DNA from: Psychromarinibacter halotolerans
GTDB lineage: Bacteria; Pseudomonadota; Alphaproteobacteria; Rhodobacterales; Rhodobacteraceae
Direction: 5' to 3'
NCBI RefSeq assembly: GCF_029168315.1
Contig: NZ_JARGYD010000001.1
Span: 806,001-870,000 of the forward strand
Length of the DNA: 64,000 bases
Shown: positions 1 to 9,465 of the stretch, piece by piece
Numbering within the stretch: the stretch's first letter is position 1
Layout: each line of letters starts with the position of its first letter
The notes under the pieces: generated by a model
Told to the model about the DNA's origin: nothing
The model's database searches: none
Seen by the model: the letters and a program-made list of their open reading frames with translations, nothing else
Made by a program: the position numbers and the translations under genes

Positions 1-1235
1 ACCTTGGCACCCATGGTCCGGGCCGGGTCGAAGAAAACGCGGCCATCGCGGTTCTCGACGAACTCGACCGCGCACAGCAGGCCCTCGCCCCGGATGTCGC
101 CGACGTTCGGGTGATCGCCAAGCGCGTCGGTCAGCGCCGCCTTGAAATGCGCGCCCACCGATCCGGCGTTCGACACAAGGTTCAGCTCGTCCAGCAGCCG
201 CAGGTTCGCCACCCCGGCCGCCGCGCCGATGGGGTGCGCCGAATAGGTCCAGCCGTGGCCGATGGGGCCGAATTTGTCGGTGCCCTCTTCCAGCACCTTC
301 CAGACCTTGTCGGACAGGATCGAGCCGGACAGCGGCGCATAGGCCGAGGTCAGGCCCTTGGCGATGGTGATGACGTCGGGCCGGATGCCGTAGTGCTCGG
401 ACCCGAACATGGTGCCCAGACGCCCGAAGCCGGTGACGACCTCGTCCGCGATCAGCAGGATGTCGTGCTTGTCCAGAACCTCCTGGATCGCCTGCCAGTA
501 CCCGGCGGGCGGCGGCACAAGACCCCCGGTCCCCAGCGCGGGTTCCCCGATCATCGCGGCGATGGTGTCGGCGCCCTCGCGCTCGATCAGCGCCTCAAGC
601 TCGGACGCGCAGTGGGCCACGAACTCGGCCTCGGACATCGAAAGGTCGTCGCGGCGGAAGTAGTACGGCGCCTCGGTGTGGATCACGCGGTCCAGCGGCA
701 GGTCGAACTTCTGCTGGAATGCCGCAAGCCCGGTCAGCGAGCCGGTCATCAGGCCCGAGCCGTGATAGCCGCGCCAGCGCGAGATGATCTTCTTCTTCTC
801 GGGCCGGTCGAGGATGTTGTTGTAGTACCAGACCAGCTTGATGTTGGTCTCGTTCGCATCCGACCCGGACAGGCCGAAGTAGACCTTCGACATGTTCGAC
901 GGCGCGCGGTCCAGAACCATCTTGGCCAGCGTGATCGACGCCTCGGTGCCGTGGCCGACATAGGCGTGGTAATAGGCGATCTCTTTCGCCTGCTCGGCGA
1001 TGGCCTCGGCGATCTCGGGGCGGCCATAGCCGACGTTGACGCAGTAAAGCCCCGCGAACGCGTCCAACAGGCGGTTGCCGTCGCGATCCTCGATGTGGCA
1101 GCCCTTGCCGCCCGTCACGACGCGCTGCGGCACGTTGCCCCGCGCGAACTCGGCCAGGTGGGTCGAGGGGTGGAAGAAGTTCTCGCGGTCCCAGCTTTCA
1201 AGCTGGTCGTTCTTCAGCATGGTGTCGTCCTTCAT
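1..1235 (-). CDS. Class III PLP aminotransferase (C-terminus beyond window)
   Basis: The minus strand is open from an ATG at 1235 to the window edge, giving 411 codons with no stop. The protein starts MKDDTMLKNDQ and carries the class III (omega) transaminase core. The PLP lysine lies in the segment DVITIAKGLTSAYAPLSGS, the cofactor aspartate in LLIADEVVTGFGRLG, and GYHGS near the middle fits the PLP phosphate region. Members of this family move an amino group from polyamines, GABA, beta-alanine or taurine to pyruvate or 2-oxoglutarate. The succinate-semialdehyde dehydrogenase gene ends 7 bases upstream, so the pair fits GABA or putrescine breakdown. That substrate is inference. A second in-frame ATG at 1220 is a possible start. 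Confidence 0.9.
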   Translation of the reverse strand, partial: MKDDTMLKNDQLESWDRENFFHPSTHLAEFARGNVPQRVVTGGKGCHIEDRDGNRLLDAFAGLYCVNVGYGRPEIAEAIAEQAKEIAYYHAYVGHGTEASITLAKMVLDRAPSNMSKVYFGLSGSDANETNIKLVWYYNNILDRPEKKKIISRWRGYHGSGLMTGSLTGLAAFQQKFDLPLDRVIHTEAPYYFRRDDLSMSEAEFVAHCASELEALIEREGADTIAAMIGEPALGTGGLVPPPAGYWQAIQEVLDKHDILLIADEVVTGFGRLGTMFGSEHYGIRPDVITIAKGLTSAYAPLSGSILSDKVWKVLEEGTDKFGPIGHGWTYSAHPIGAAAGVANLRLLDELNLVSNAGSVGAHFKAALTDALGDHPNVGDIRGEGLLCAVEFVENRDGRVFFDPARTMGAK

Positions 1236-1242
1236 CTTGTCG

Positions 1243-2718
1243 TCAGCTCCAGTCGCGGCAGACGTATTTCAGTTCCATGAATTCCTGCATCCCCAGCCGC
1301 GCGCCTTCGCGCCCCAGCCCGGACTGCTTGGCGCCGCCGAACGGGATCGGCGCGCCGGTGACCTTGGTGCGGTTGACCGCGACCATACCGAATTGCAGCG
1401 CGCGGCTAAGCCGGTAGATGCGGCGCGGGTTCAGGCTGTGGACATAGGCCACCAGCCCGTACTCGGTGTCGTTGGCGCGGGTCACCACCTCTTCCTCGGT
1501 GTCGAAGGGCACAAGGGCGGCCACCGGGCCGAAGGTTTCCTCGCGCAGGATCAGGGCGTCTTCGGGCACATCGGTCAGCACGGTCGGCTCAAAGAACAGC
1601 GGCCCCAGCGCGTGCCGCTTGCCGCCACAGGCCAGCTTTGCGCCGCGCTTCAGCGCGTCGGCTACGTGGGCCTCTTGCTTGGCGACGGCGTTCTCGTTCA
1701 TCAGCGGACCGATGTCCGGGTCGTCCATGCCGCGCCCGACGGTCAGGGCGGCGCTGGCCTCGGTGAACTTGGCGCAGAAGGCGTCATAGACGGACCGTTC
1801 CACGTAGATCCGGTTCGCGCCAAGGCAGTCCTGCCCCGAAGTCGCCCACTTGGCCTTCATCGTCTCGGTCACGGCGGCGTCCAGATCGGAATCCGCGAAG
1901 ACGATGACCGGCGCGTGGCCGCCCAGTTCCATGACCAGTTTCTTCACCGTCGCCGCGCTGTCGCGGTACAGCAGGCGCCCGACCTCGGTCGAGCCGGTGA
2001 ACGACAGCGCGCGAACACGGGTGTCCGAGGTCCATGCCGGCACGATGGTGGGCGCGTCGCCGGTGACAAGGTTGAACACCCCGGCAGGCACCCCTGCCCG
2101 CTCGGCCAGTTCCATCAGCGCTGTCGCGGAATACGGCGTCTCGGCCGACGGATGCGCGACCACGGTGCAGCCCGCCGCAAGCGCCGCGGCGGCCTTGCGG
2201 GTCAGCATGGCACTGGGGAAGTTCCACGGCGTGATCAGCGCGACGACGCCCACGGGCTCCAGCCACAGCTCGACCTCGGCGTCCGGCAGGTGGCTGGTGA
2301 CGCTTTCGACGTCGGGGCGCTTTGCCTCTTCGGCGTAATATTCGACGAAGCTGGCGGCATAGTCGATCTCGCCCCGCGCCTCGGAAATCGGTTTGCCCTG
2401 TTCGGCGACCATGATGCGGGCAAGGTCTTCCTTGTGCGCCAGCATCAGGTCGAACCAGCGGCGCAGGATGGCCGAGCGGTCCTGCGGCAGCATCAGCGAC
2501 CACGCGGCGAACGCCTTTTGCGCGGCATCCACCGCGACACGGCCTTCGTCCGCGGACAGGCTGGCGATCTCGCCGACCACGGTTCCGTCGGCGGGGTTCT
2601 TCACCGGCAGCGTCTCGGCGTCAGAGGCGCCGGTCCAGCGGCCGTCGATATACGAAAAGCTGCGAAAGAGCTTGGGGTCGTCGAGCGTGACACCGGTCAC
2701 GATGCGGTCCTGTCTCAT
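1243..2718 (-). CDS. gabD: NAD(P)-dependent succinate-semialdehyde dehydrogenase
   Basis: 491-residue aldehyde dehydrogenase that oxidises an aldehyde, probably succinate semialdehyde, to the acid. Visible motifs are the oxyanion Asn in ITPWNFPSAM, the glutamate in VMELGGHAPVIV, the catalytic Cys in TSGQDCLGANR and the C-terminal PFGGAKQSGLGREG typical of GabD. Glycine-histidine replaces the usual glycine-lysine after the glutamate. I chose the ATG at 2718 because AAGGAAGG lies 9 bases before it; the open frame continues 26 codons further without a better site. It sits between the Lrp regulator and the aminotransferase, and the three look like one transcription unit for GABA-type amine catabolism. 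The exact aldehyde is not proven. Confidence 0.85.
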   Translation of the reverse strand: MRQDRIVTGVTLDDPKLFRSFSYIDGRWTGASDAETLPVKNPADGTVVGEIASLSADEGRVAVDAAQKAFAAWSLMLPQDRSAILRRWFDLMLAHKEDLARIMVAEQGKPISEARGEIDYAASFVEYYAEEAKRPDVESVTSHLPDAEVELWLEPVGVVALITPWNFPSAMLTRKAAAALAAGCTVVAHPSAETPYSATALMELAERAGVPAGVFNLVTGDAPTIVPAWTSDTRVRALSFTGSTEVGRLLYRDSAATVKKLVMELGGHAPVIVFADSDLDAAVTETMKAKWATSGQDCLGANRIYVERSVYDAFCAKFTEASAALTVGRGMDDPDIGPLMNENAVAKQEAHVADALKRGAKLACGGKRHALGPLFFEPTVLTDVPEDALILREETFGPVAALVPFDTEEEVVTRANDTEYGLVAYVHSLNPRRIYRLSRALQFGMVAVNRTKVTGAPIPFGGAKQSGLGREGARLGMQEFMELKYVCRDWS

Positions 2719-2741
2719 GGCGTGCGGCCTTCCTTGGGGCA

Positions 2742-2756
2742 TTGCAGATGCCGCAA
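2742..2756. promoter_or_regulatory. Imperfect palindrome upstream of gabD, possible Lrp site
   Basis: TTGCAGATGCCGCAA is a 15-base imperfect palindrome (TTGC...GCAA arms) starting 24 bases upstream of the gabD ATG, in the 131-base gap after the Lrp gene. Lrp/AsnC proteins often bind such sites next to their own targets. The assignment is by position only. Confidence 0.3.
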
Positions 2757-2849
2757 GATTACCCGCGCCTTGGCAGAAAGTGGCTCTGTTATGCACCGGT
2801 CCGGCAGAGGATCTCTCTGTCTATCCGGGCCAACCCGAGGAATCCTCGG

Positions 2850-3326
2850 TCAGAGGTCTGGAATGGGGTTCGGCACGTCCTTGACCTGCTTGGTCACGAC
2901 ATACCCGAAATAGCGGTCAATCCCGATCGCGCCGTCCAGCAGTTCGTCCATCAGGCGCTGGTACCCGTCGATGTCGCCGACCACGAGATGCAGCATGTAG
3001 TCGACCCCGCCCCCCAGCGCCCAACAGCCGCGAACCTCGTCGCGGTCGCGGATCGCGTCCTCGAACCGGCGGAACGCGTCGGCCTTGTGGTTCGCAAGCG
3101 TGATCTCGACCATGACCTCGGTCACCGGGGCGATCTTTCGAATGTCGACCATCGCCCGGTAGCCGGTGATGAACCCGGCCTGTTCCAGCTTTTTCAGGCG
3201 TTCCCAGCAGGGCGTCGGCGACAGGTTCACCGCCTCGGCCAACGCGGTCTTGGGCATCCGGCCATTGACCTGAAGCGCGCGGAGGATCGCGAAATCGTAA
3301 CTGTCGAGCTTCGGGCCGCGCATCAT
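2850..3326 (-). CDS. Lrp/AsnC-family transcriptional regulator
   Basis: 158 residues from the ATG at 3326, which follows AAAGGG; in-frame ATGs at 3365 and 3383 would add 13 to 19 residues. The N-terminal helix-turn-helix (LDSYDFAILRALQVNGRM, then LAEAVNLSPTPCWERLKKLE) and the C-terminal RAM/ligand domain (VMVEITLANH, WALGGGVDYML) are both complete, and the length is usual for the family. Such regulators sense amino acids and control adjacent catabolic genes. The dehydrogenase and aminotransferase follow on the same strand, so it is probably their regulator. The LacI gene ends 100 bases upstream. Confidence 0.9.
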   Translation of the reverse strand: MMRGPKLDSYDFAILRALQVNGRMPKTALAEAVNLSPTPCWERLKKLEQAGFITGYRAMVDIRKIAPVTEVMVEITLANHKADAFRRFEDAIRDRDEVRGCWALGGGVDYMLHLVVGDIDGYQRLMDELLDGAIGIDRYFGYVVTKQVKDVPNPIPDL

Positions 3327-3425
3327 GCGGGGATCACCCTTTCGGTTCGCCGGTTCGGTTGTCATGTGTCGGATACAGCCCATACCCAGCCCGGGGCAAA
3401 GGGTAAAGACGCCCGCGATCCGAGG

Positions 3426-4472
3426 TCAGGCGGACCCGTCGGGCGTCAGCGTGCGGACGCTGTCGCGTTCGACCAGTGTCGGCTGCACAAGAAAGCGCGA
3501 CACCGGGGCGCCCACGGAGGGGGCCTCTGCCTTCGGTGCCTCGATCATGCCGATCAGTTGGTCCGCCGCTGTCTGGCCCAGCATGTCGACATGCTGCGTG
3601 ATGACCGAGATCGCGGGGCGCACCATCTCGGTCCAGTTCGCGTCGTCATAGGCGACAAGCGAGACATCGTCGGGCACCGACAGCCCCTGATCCTGAAGCG
3701 CGGTGTACAAAAGCTGCGCGACTTGGCTGTTCGCGGCGAAGATGGCGGTGACACCCTGCTTGACCAGCCGGGGCACCACGGTCCGCAGGGCGGTCTCGAT
3801 ATCCTCGCGGGTGTCGCCGAGCTTGACGCACAGGTCCTCGGGCGGGGTCAGCCCCGCGCGGGTGAAGGCGTCGCGCCAGCCCGCGATCCGCTCGAAGCCT
3901 GTGGTCCAGCGGTCGTGATCGACCAACACCGCGATGTCGCGGTGGCCGTTGGACAGCAGATGCTCTGTCGCGATCACCCCGCCCGCCCGGTTGTCGCCGC
4001 CGATCAGCGAGTAGCGGCTGCTGACCGAACGGTCGAGTTGCAGAGTGCAGATGCCATAGTCTTCGACCCGCGCCAGCGCCTCGTCCGACACGGGCGTCAT
4101 CGCGATCCCGCCAACGCCCATCGCCAGAAGCGACTCGACGGCGGCTTTCTCCTCGCCCGGATCGGCACCGTCGATGATCAGCACGACCTCATAGCCGCGA
4201 CGGCGGGCGACGCTTTGGAAGCCGGTGGCAAGCTGGGCATAGAACGGGTCAAGCAGGCTGGACACGACCAGCCCCACCTGCGTGCTGGACCGGCGGCGCA
4301 GGTTGCGGGCGGTCAGGTCTGGAACGTATCCCATGCGGCGCGCGGCCTCGACGACCCGCGCCTTCACCTCTGCCGCGACGTATCCCTTGCCCGACAGGGC
4401 GCGAGAGACGGTGGAACTCGATAACCCAAGCTCCTTCGAGATATCCCCGATCCGTACCCGTTTATCCGACAA
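3426..4472 (-). CDS. LacI/GalR-family transcriptional regulator
   Basis: 348 residues. The N-terminal LacI helix-turn-helix (VRIGDISKELGLSSSTVSRAL) is followed by the hinge helix region (GYVPDLTARNLRRRSS) and a periplasmic-binding-protein-like ligand domain (VGLVVSSLLDPFYAQLATGF and onward to a C-terminal QPTLVERDS). The gene is the last of the ROK-SIS-GH38-aldolase operon and overlaps the aldolase stop by 11 bases. A near-perfect LacI-type operator lies at 9466-9485 between the two arms of this locus, so the protein probably represses both arms and is relieved by a sugar or sugar phosphate. The inducer is unknown. Confidence 0.92.
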   Translation of the reverse strand: MSDKRVRIGDISKELGLSSSTVSRALSGKGYVAAEVKARVVEAARRMGYVPDLTARNLRRRSSTQVGLVVSSLLDPFYAQLATGFQSVARRRGYEVVLIIDGADPGEEKAAVESLLAMGVGGIAMTPVSDEALARVEDYGICTLQLDRSVSSRYSLIGGDNRAGGVIATEHLLSNGHRDIAVLVDHDRWTTGFERIAGWRDAFTRAGLTPPEDLCVKLGDTREDIETALRTVVPRLVKQGVTAIFAANSQVAQLLYTALQDQGLSVPDDVSLVAYDDANWTEMVRPAISVITQHVDMLGQTAADQLIGMIEAPKAEAPSVGAPVSRFLVQPTLVERDSVRTLTPDGSA

Positions 4473-5385
4473 GCTGACCCGTACTCCGCGTTGTTCCGGC
4501 CTCGATAGCGGCCAGATGCCGCCGGATCAACGTGTCTGCGGCAAACAGGCTGGTGCAATCGCCCGACGTCGTGCCGCGTTCCAGCGTGCGGGCGTGGCTG
4601 TTCAGCCCCAGCCCCTCGCGTTCGGCCAGCAGCAGCTTGGCCGACGCGGGATAGTTCTTTTCCAGCGCCGCGTCGGTCGCCGCCAGCAGCAACGACAGGG
4701 TGTCGTCCGCCTCGGTCGCGGCCAGAGGCAGCGCGCGAGGGTGGATGTTGGCCATCAGCCCGCAGAACCCGCCCGCCCCCAGCGCGAACGATGCCCGAAA
4801 CGACGCCATTTCGGCGTTCAGCAGCGTCAGCGGCGTTCCGGCGGCCAGCGCGACGCGGCGCCCGATCCGGTCCAGGTCAAGGCAGGTGTCTTTATGGAAC
4901 ACGAACCGACCGGACTGCGCGGCATGGGCGAAGACGTCGTCCGAGAGCAGCCGCTTGAACGGGCGCGGCGCTTCGTACAGGCCGAGATCGCCGGTGGTGT
5001 CGACAACGATCCGGTCCAGCGCGGCACACACGGCGGCGTCATCCGCGTCTTGCGGCGCAAGATGCGCGGTCAGCAGAACGGCGGTGTCCGCCCCTGCCCC
5101 ATGCGCGATGTCGATCACCCGCGCCCAGTCGTCGGGGCCTTCGGGATAGACCGCCGCCGCCAGCCGGATCTGTCCCGCAGCCGCCGTGACGCAGGTGCGC
5201 AGGATGGCCAGCCTCTCGGCTTCGGACAGGACGAAGGGTTCCGCTGACAGTCCGGTGACCAAAAGGCCCGTGACACCGGCGCGGATGTTGAAGGCGACAA
5301 GATCGGCAAGCGCGTCGTGATCGACCTGTCCGCGCGCATCGAACGGCGTCACAAGCGGCGGCCAGATTTCGGGGGTACGGGTCAT
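4462..5385 (-). CDS. DapA/NAL-family (beta/alpha)8 aldolase-lyase
   Basis: 307 residues of the dihydrodipicolinate synthase/N-acetylneuraminate lyase fold. The Schiff-base lysine is K165 in FVFHKDTC and the catalytic tyrosine is Y137 in GLYEAPRPF; the early segment GVTGLLVTGLSAEPFVLSEAER matches the family's phosphate/carboxylate-binding loop (GTTGE), here strongly altered. Family members cleave or form pyruvate-derived 2-keto-3-deoxy acids. The ATG at 5385 is two bases after the mannosidase stop. The neighbours suggest that it splits a keto-deoxy sugar acid from the imported glycan. Substrate is inference. Confidence 0.8.
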   Translation of the reverse strand: MTRTPEIWPPLVTPFDARGQVDHDALADLVAFNIRAGVTGLLVTGLSAEPFVLSEAERLAILRTCVTAAAGQIRLAAAVYPEGPDDWARVIDIAHGAGADTAVLLTAHLAPQDADDAAVCAALDRIVVDTTGDLGLYEAPRPFKRLLSDDVFAHAAQSGRFVFHKDTCLDLDRIGRRVALAAGTPLTLLNAEMASFRASFALGAGGFCGLMANIHPRALPLAATEADDTLSLLLAATDAALEKNYPASAKLLLAEREGLGLNSHARTLERGTTSGDCTSLFAADTLIRRHLAAIEAGTTRSTGQLVG

Positions 5386-5387
5386 GG

Positions 5388-7883
5388 TCACACCCCGTCC
5401 GACAGGCGCGGCAGCGGGTGATCCGGCGGAAATTCCAGCAGGTCCACCCGGAACGGCGCGCCAGAGGCCGGCACGACCCACGTTCCGATCTCCAGCGGGT
5501 TCAGCGCGACGGCCAGCGTCTGCCCGCCAAGGAAATGCAGGGTCAGATCCGCCGAGGCCGGCGCGTCCGTGTCGTTGGCAAAGCGCAGGACGGTGGCCTC
5601 GGTGTCGTCTTCCCACGCCTTGATCGCCGTCAGCCGGATCGCGGGCGCGTCATCAAGGCCAGAGATCCCGCTGCCTTCCGCCGCCAAGGGTCCATCGTGG
5701 AAGCTTTCCATCATCACCCGGGGGGGCGCGGTCATCAGGTCGGCCAGCCTGTGCGCCCCGGCCATGTCGCCCCCCGACTGCGGCAGAAGCCGCACGGTGA
5801 AATGCTGACGGCCCTGATCCTGATAGTGGTAATGCTCTCCCTCGCGCAGTTCGCGCGGGTCGTGCCATGCGTAAACCGGGCTGCGCGCGGCGGTGATGCC
5901 GATATCGCCGCCGGCGCAATCATAGGCGTATTTCGCATCGTTCAGCACCGTCAGGCGGCGGTCGCCGTCCGCGACGCTGACCCACCGCTGGCCCGGATAC
6001 TCTTTGGCATCGGCGGGCCGTTCCAACGCGCCGTGCTGCATCTGGTACAGCGCAGACTCCGATTGGATGGCAGACGGATAGCGCAGCTTCAGCACCGACA
6101 TCTTCTCGTGCCAGTCAAGCTCGCAGCGGATTTCCAGCGACGTCGCCCCTGCGTCCAGCACGAAGAACTCGGTCAGCGTCGACGCGCCAAGGCGCGAGAT
6201 GACCTTGACCGTGGCGCGCACCGGGCCCTTGTCGACCAGCACCACCTCTTCGACCTCGAACGCTTGGCCCGGGCCGACGTAGGTTTCGACCCTGTGGCCC
6301 CAAGTGTCGGACGTGTCCTCTGACACCACTGTGTGCCGCGCACCGGCGGGCGGGGCAAAGTTCTGACCGTCGGCCAGCGTCACCAGTTCCGACAACCAGC
6401 CGGTGTCCGGGTCGATCGTCACCCGCAAATGCGCGTTCTCAAGCGTCAGGCCCTGTGCCCGCACGCCATCGGGCGCCACCTCGGGACGCGCCGGAACCTG
6501 CCGCAGCCGGTACAGCTTGTGCCCCAGCGCCGGAAGCGCGGCGCGGAAGGCGATGCGGCCGCGCAGGCGATCACGGAAAATGTCCGCCTCGCGCAGCGTG
6601 GCATCGGCGCGGATGCGCTGCCATTCGACGGGGTTGCCTTCTTCATCCGTCAGGGCCCATTCGCCGGGCAGGAAGGACACTTCGACCTCTGCCGTCACCT
6701 CGACCGGGTGCGGATGCGGGTTGAACACCAGCACGGGCTGCGTCGTCTCGTCCTCGGGGATCGAGATATCGCGAGCCGTGGTCTGCATCGCAAGGTTCAC
6801 GACCCGGTCGGCCACGTCCATCGCGCCGCCGATTTGTTGCGCGGCGTCCTCGTAGCAAACGCGCAGCGAGCTTCCCGGCAGGATGTCGTGGAACTGGTTG
6901 AACAGCAGCGTTTTCCAAGCGTCGGTCAGCGCGGAACCCGGATAGGTCATCGCCCCGCGTCGCGCGGCCAGCGTGGCGTAGCGTTCCGCCTCGACCAGCG
7001 CCGCTTCGGCGCGGACGTTCATCGCCTTGATCCCGGAATGCGCGGCGTAGCACCCGGCGGCGTGGCGTTGCAGTTCGCCGGTCCAGCCGGGCACCTCGAC
7101 GCCGCCATCGCGGACCGATTTAAGATAGCGGTCGGGGCCGGACATGGTCAGTTGCCCCTGCGCGCCCGAGGCGTCGATCCGCGCGATGCTTTCAAGATTG
7201 CGCCGGGTCGGGCCGCCGCCGTGGTTGCCCACGCCGTAGAACACCATCGCCTCGCCCGTCACGCTGGGCGCGATGCCGTCCACCGCCGCGTTCAGGTGTT
7301 CGTCCACCGCCTCGGCGGTCGAGCAATACTGGTGCGGGATGCGGTAGGCCAGCACGCGCGCATCGCCGAAGCCTTCCCACTCGAAGACCGTGTGCGGCAT
7401 CTCGGTCTCTTCCGGGCCGGGCCGCAGGAAGCAGTAGCCGTCGATGCGGTGCCCCTGCAGGATCTGCGGCAGCACCACGGAATGGCCGAACGGATCGGCG
7501 TTCAGCCCGACGCCCGCGATGCCGCCGAAATGCTCCAGCAGGTATCGCTGCCCCAGCAGACCGTGCCGCACGAAAGCCTCTAGCGACGGCAGGTTGCAGT
7601 CGGGCTCGACCCACCAGCCGCCCACCATCGCGATGCGACCGGCGGCGACCAGATCCTGAAGCTGTGCGAACAGCGCGGGGTCGGATTCGCGGATCCAGTC
7701 CACCACGGCCATCTGTTCGAAGGTGAAGACATAGTCCGGGTTCTCGGCCAGCAGCTTGACCGCCGCGTGCAGGGTCGCGCGGGCTTCCTGATACCCTTCG
7801 GTCCAGCGCCACAGCCAGACGGGGTCAAGATGCGCGTGACCGACCATGTAGATACGGTCGAATCGGGGATCGTCAGCGGACAT
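5388..7883 (-). CDS. GH38-family alpha-mannosidase
   Basis: 831 residues, the full length of a bacterial GH38 enzyme, with no obvious signal peptide, so probably cytoplasmic. HAHLDPVWLWRWTEGYQEA near residues 16-34 carries the zinc ligands H18 and D20. D130 in NADPFGHS is the expected catalytic nucleophile and second metal ligand, and GVGNHGGGPT carries the other zinc histidine. The C-terminal half is the usual beta-sandwich region. It would hydrolyse terminal alpha-mannosides. It lies between the SIS gene (4 bases upstream) and the aldolase, in the same operon as a ROK kinase and opposite a sulfatase, which points to sulfated mannose-containing oligosaccharides taken up by the CUT1 transporter. 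Confidence 0.93.
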   Translation of the reverse strand: MSADDPRFDRIYMVGHAHLDPVWLWRWTEGYQEARATLHAAVKLLAENPDYVFTFEQMAVVDWIRESDPALFAQLQDLVAAGRIAMVGGWWVEPDCNLPSLEAFVRHGLLGQRYLLEHFGGIAGVGLNADPFGHSVVLPQILQGHRIDGYCFLRPGPEETEMPHTVFEWEGFGDARVLAYRIPHQYCSTAEAVDEHLNAAVDGIAPSVTGEAMVFYGVGNHGGGPTRRNLESIARIDASGAQGQLTMSGPDRYLKSVRDGGVEVPGWTGELQRHAAGCYAAHSGIKAMNVRAEAALVEAERYATLAARRGAMTYPGSALTDAWKTLLFNQFHDILPGSSLRVCYEDAAQQIGGAMDVADRVVNLAMQTTARDISIPEDETTQPVLVFNPHPHPVEVTAEVEVSFLPGEWALTDEEGNPVEWQRIRADATLREADIFRDRLRGRIAFRAALPALGHKLYRLRQVPARPEVAPDGVRAQGLTLENAHLRVTIDPDTGWLSELVTLADGQNFAPPAGARHTVVSEDTSDTWGHRVETYVGPGQAFEVEEVVLVDKGPVRATVKVISRLGASTLTEFFVLDAGATSLEIRCELDWHEKMSVLKLRYPSAIQSESALYQMQHGALERPADAKEYPGQRWVSVADGDRRLTVLNDAKYAYDCAGGDIGITAARSPVYAWHDPRELREGEHYHYQDQGRQHFTVRLLPQSGGDMAGAHRLADLMTAPPRVMMESFHDGPLAAEGSGISGLDDAPAIRLTAIKAWEDDTEATVLRFANDTDAPASADLTLHFLGGQTLAVALNPLEIGTWVVPASGAPFRVDLLEFPPDHPLPRLSDGV

Positions 7884-7887
7884 GTCG

Positions 7888-8472
7888 TCAGGCCTCCGTA
7901 GAGAGTTGTGTGGCGAATTGGTCGATGCGCGCGCAGATCAGATGCATCGCAAGCTGGTGCATCTCTTGAATCCGCGCGGTGGTGGTGCTGGGCGAGATGA
8001 AGGCGTGGTCCGCCCGCTGCGCAGCGTCGCGCCCGGCTTCGCCGGTGAACAGGACGGTGGCCGCGCCCGCGGCGCGCGCCGCGTCGAGCCCCTTGACCAC
8101 GTTGGCCGAGCGGCCGCTGGTGGTGAAGCCCACCGCGATGTCACCGGGGCGCGCGTGGGCCCGAAGCTGCCGGGCGAACACCTCGTCGAAGGCATAGTCG
8201 TTGCCGATGCAGGTCAGCGCCGCCACGTCCGCCGGCAGCGCCAGCGCCGCCAGCGGCGCGCGTTCCGCCTTGTAGCGGCCCACGAGTTCGCCGGTGAAAT
8301 GCAACGCCTCGGACGCGCTGCCGCCGTTGCCGAAGGCGTATAGCCGCCCGTCGCCCGACAGGCTGTCCCAGATCGCGGCGGCGATCTTTTCTATCCCCGC
8401 CACCTCGGCGCGCATGGCGTCGGCCATGTGGAAATGCGCCTCGATCTCGTCCCGCATCAGGGTATCGCCCAT
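7888..8472 (-). CDS. SIS-domain phosphosugar isomerase (GmhA-like)
   Basis: 194-residue single SIS domain protein. YAFGNGGSASEALHFTGEL matches the phosphate-binding loop of sedoheptulose-7-phosphate isomerase (FGNGGSAADAQH), and VGFTTSGRSANVVKGLDAA is the second SIS loop. QEMHQLAMHLICARID near the C-terminus matches the GmhA HxxxH-type region (the family has Q-x-x-H-x-x-x-H). It probably interconverts a keto and an aldo sugar phosphate. It lies 3 bases after the ROK kinase and 4 bases before the mannosidase, so it may act on the phosphorylated sugar made by the kinase. A role in LPS heptose synthesis is less likely in this setting. Confidence 0.85.
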   Translation of the reverse strand: MGDTLMRDEIEAHFHMADAMRAEVAGIEKIAAAIWDSLSGDGRLYAFGNGGSASEALHFTGELVGRYKAERAPLAALALPADVAALTCIGNDYAFDEVFARQLRAHARPGDIAVGFTTSGRSANVVKGLDAARAAGAATVLFTGEAGRDAAQRADHAFISPSTTTARIQEMHQLAMHLICARIDQFATQLSTEA

Positions 8473-8475
8473 GGT

Positions 8476-9438
8476 TCAGACCTCCTGCCGCAGCGCGACG
8501 CGCCGACCGTCCGCCGCGCCGATCTCGTTCCACGCCACCGCAGCGGCCGAGACGACGCCAGAATCCCGGCCGAAGCCGGTGCGCCGGACCGACAGGCCGC
8601 GCCCGACCGCGTCGGACATGCCGCCGGTTCCGCCGAAATCCAGCGCCGGGGCCAGCAGGGCGGCATCCGCATCCGTGACCCCGCCGCCAAGGCAGACCAG
8701 CGCCGGATCGAACAGGTCGACCGCCGCGCGGATCACCCGGTTGAGCATCTGCATCGACTCGATCCAGTGCGCGCGGGCGCTGTTGTCGCCCTGCGCCGCC
8801 CGATCAGCGATATCGTGGGCCGTCACCGCCGGGCCGCCATGCGCCTCGGCGTACCGTTCGCCGATAGAGGTGCCCGAGACATAGGCCTCGACACAGCCCG
8901 CCTGCCCGCATTTGCAGGGGCGTCCGCCATAGATCAGCGGGATGTGCCCCAGCTCGCTTCCGTTGCCGGAATGGCCGGTCATCAGCGCCCGGTCGAGGAT
9001 GACACCGCACCCGACGCCGGACGAGACCGTGACATAGGTGACGTCCGCGGCGTGGTCGGGATTGTCCCAAAGATAGCTGGCGATCGCGCCCGCGCCCGCG
9101 TCGTTCTGAAGGTAGGCCGGAGCCCCCGACAGGTCGGCCATGCGGTCGCGGATCGGCACGCAGGTCCAGTCCGGCAGGTTCGGCGGCGCAAGTACCAGCC
9201 CCCGCGCCAGATCAAGCGGCCCGCCACAGGCGATTCCGACCCCAGACACCGGGCGCCCCTGTGCCTCGGCCACGTCCAGCGCGCGTTTGGCCAGCGTGTC
9301 CAGCAGCGCAAGGCTTTCGGACACACGCCGCGGCGAGGCCGCCCGTTCTTGGTGCTGAACGCGCCCATCCGAACCGACAAGCCCGACCGCAAGCTTCGTC
9401 GCGCCAATGTCGACCGCAAGCGCGGCTGGAGCATCCAT
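8476..9438 (-). CDS. ROK-family sugar kinase
   Basis: 320 residues. The N-terminal ATP-binding motif is AVDIGATKLAVGLV, the catalytic Asp is D113 in LQNDAGAGAI, and the ROK zinc motif is C175-K-C177-G...C182 in PCKCGQAGCVEAYVSG preceded by H165 in SELGHIPL. There is no DNA-binding domain, so this is a kinase and not a ROK repressor. Likely substrates are mannose, N-acetylmannosamine or a related hexose. I chose the ATG at 9438, first gene of the minus-strand operon; the frame is open 48 codons further upstream but that part has unlikely composition and covers the operator. Confidence 0.88.
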   Translation of the reverse strand: MDAPAALAVDIGATKLAVGLVGSDGRVQHQERAASPRRVSESLALLDTLAKRALDVAEAQGRPVSGVGIACGGPLDLARGLVLAPPNLPDWTCVPIRDRMADLSGAPAYLQNDAGAGAIASYLWDNPDHAADVTYVTVSSGVGCGVILDRALMTGHSGNGSELGHIPLIYGGRPCKCGQAGCVEAYVSGTSIGERYAEAHGGPAVTAHDIADRAAQGDNSARAHWIESMQMLNRVIRAAVDLFDPALVCLGGGVTDADAALLAPALDFGGTGGMSDAVGRGLSVRRTGFGRDSGVVSAAAVAWNEIGAADGRRVALRQEV

Positions 9439-9465
9439 CAGATCATCTCTCACGGGGTGACCACC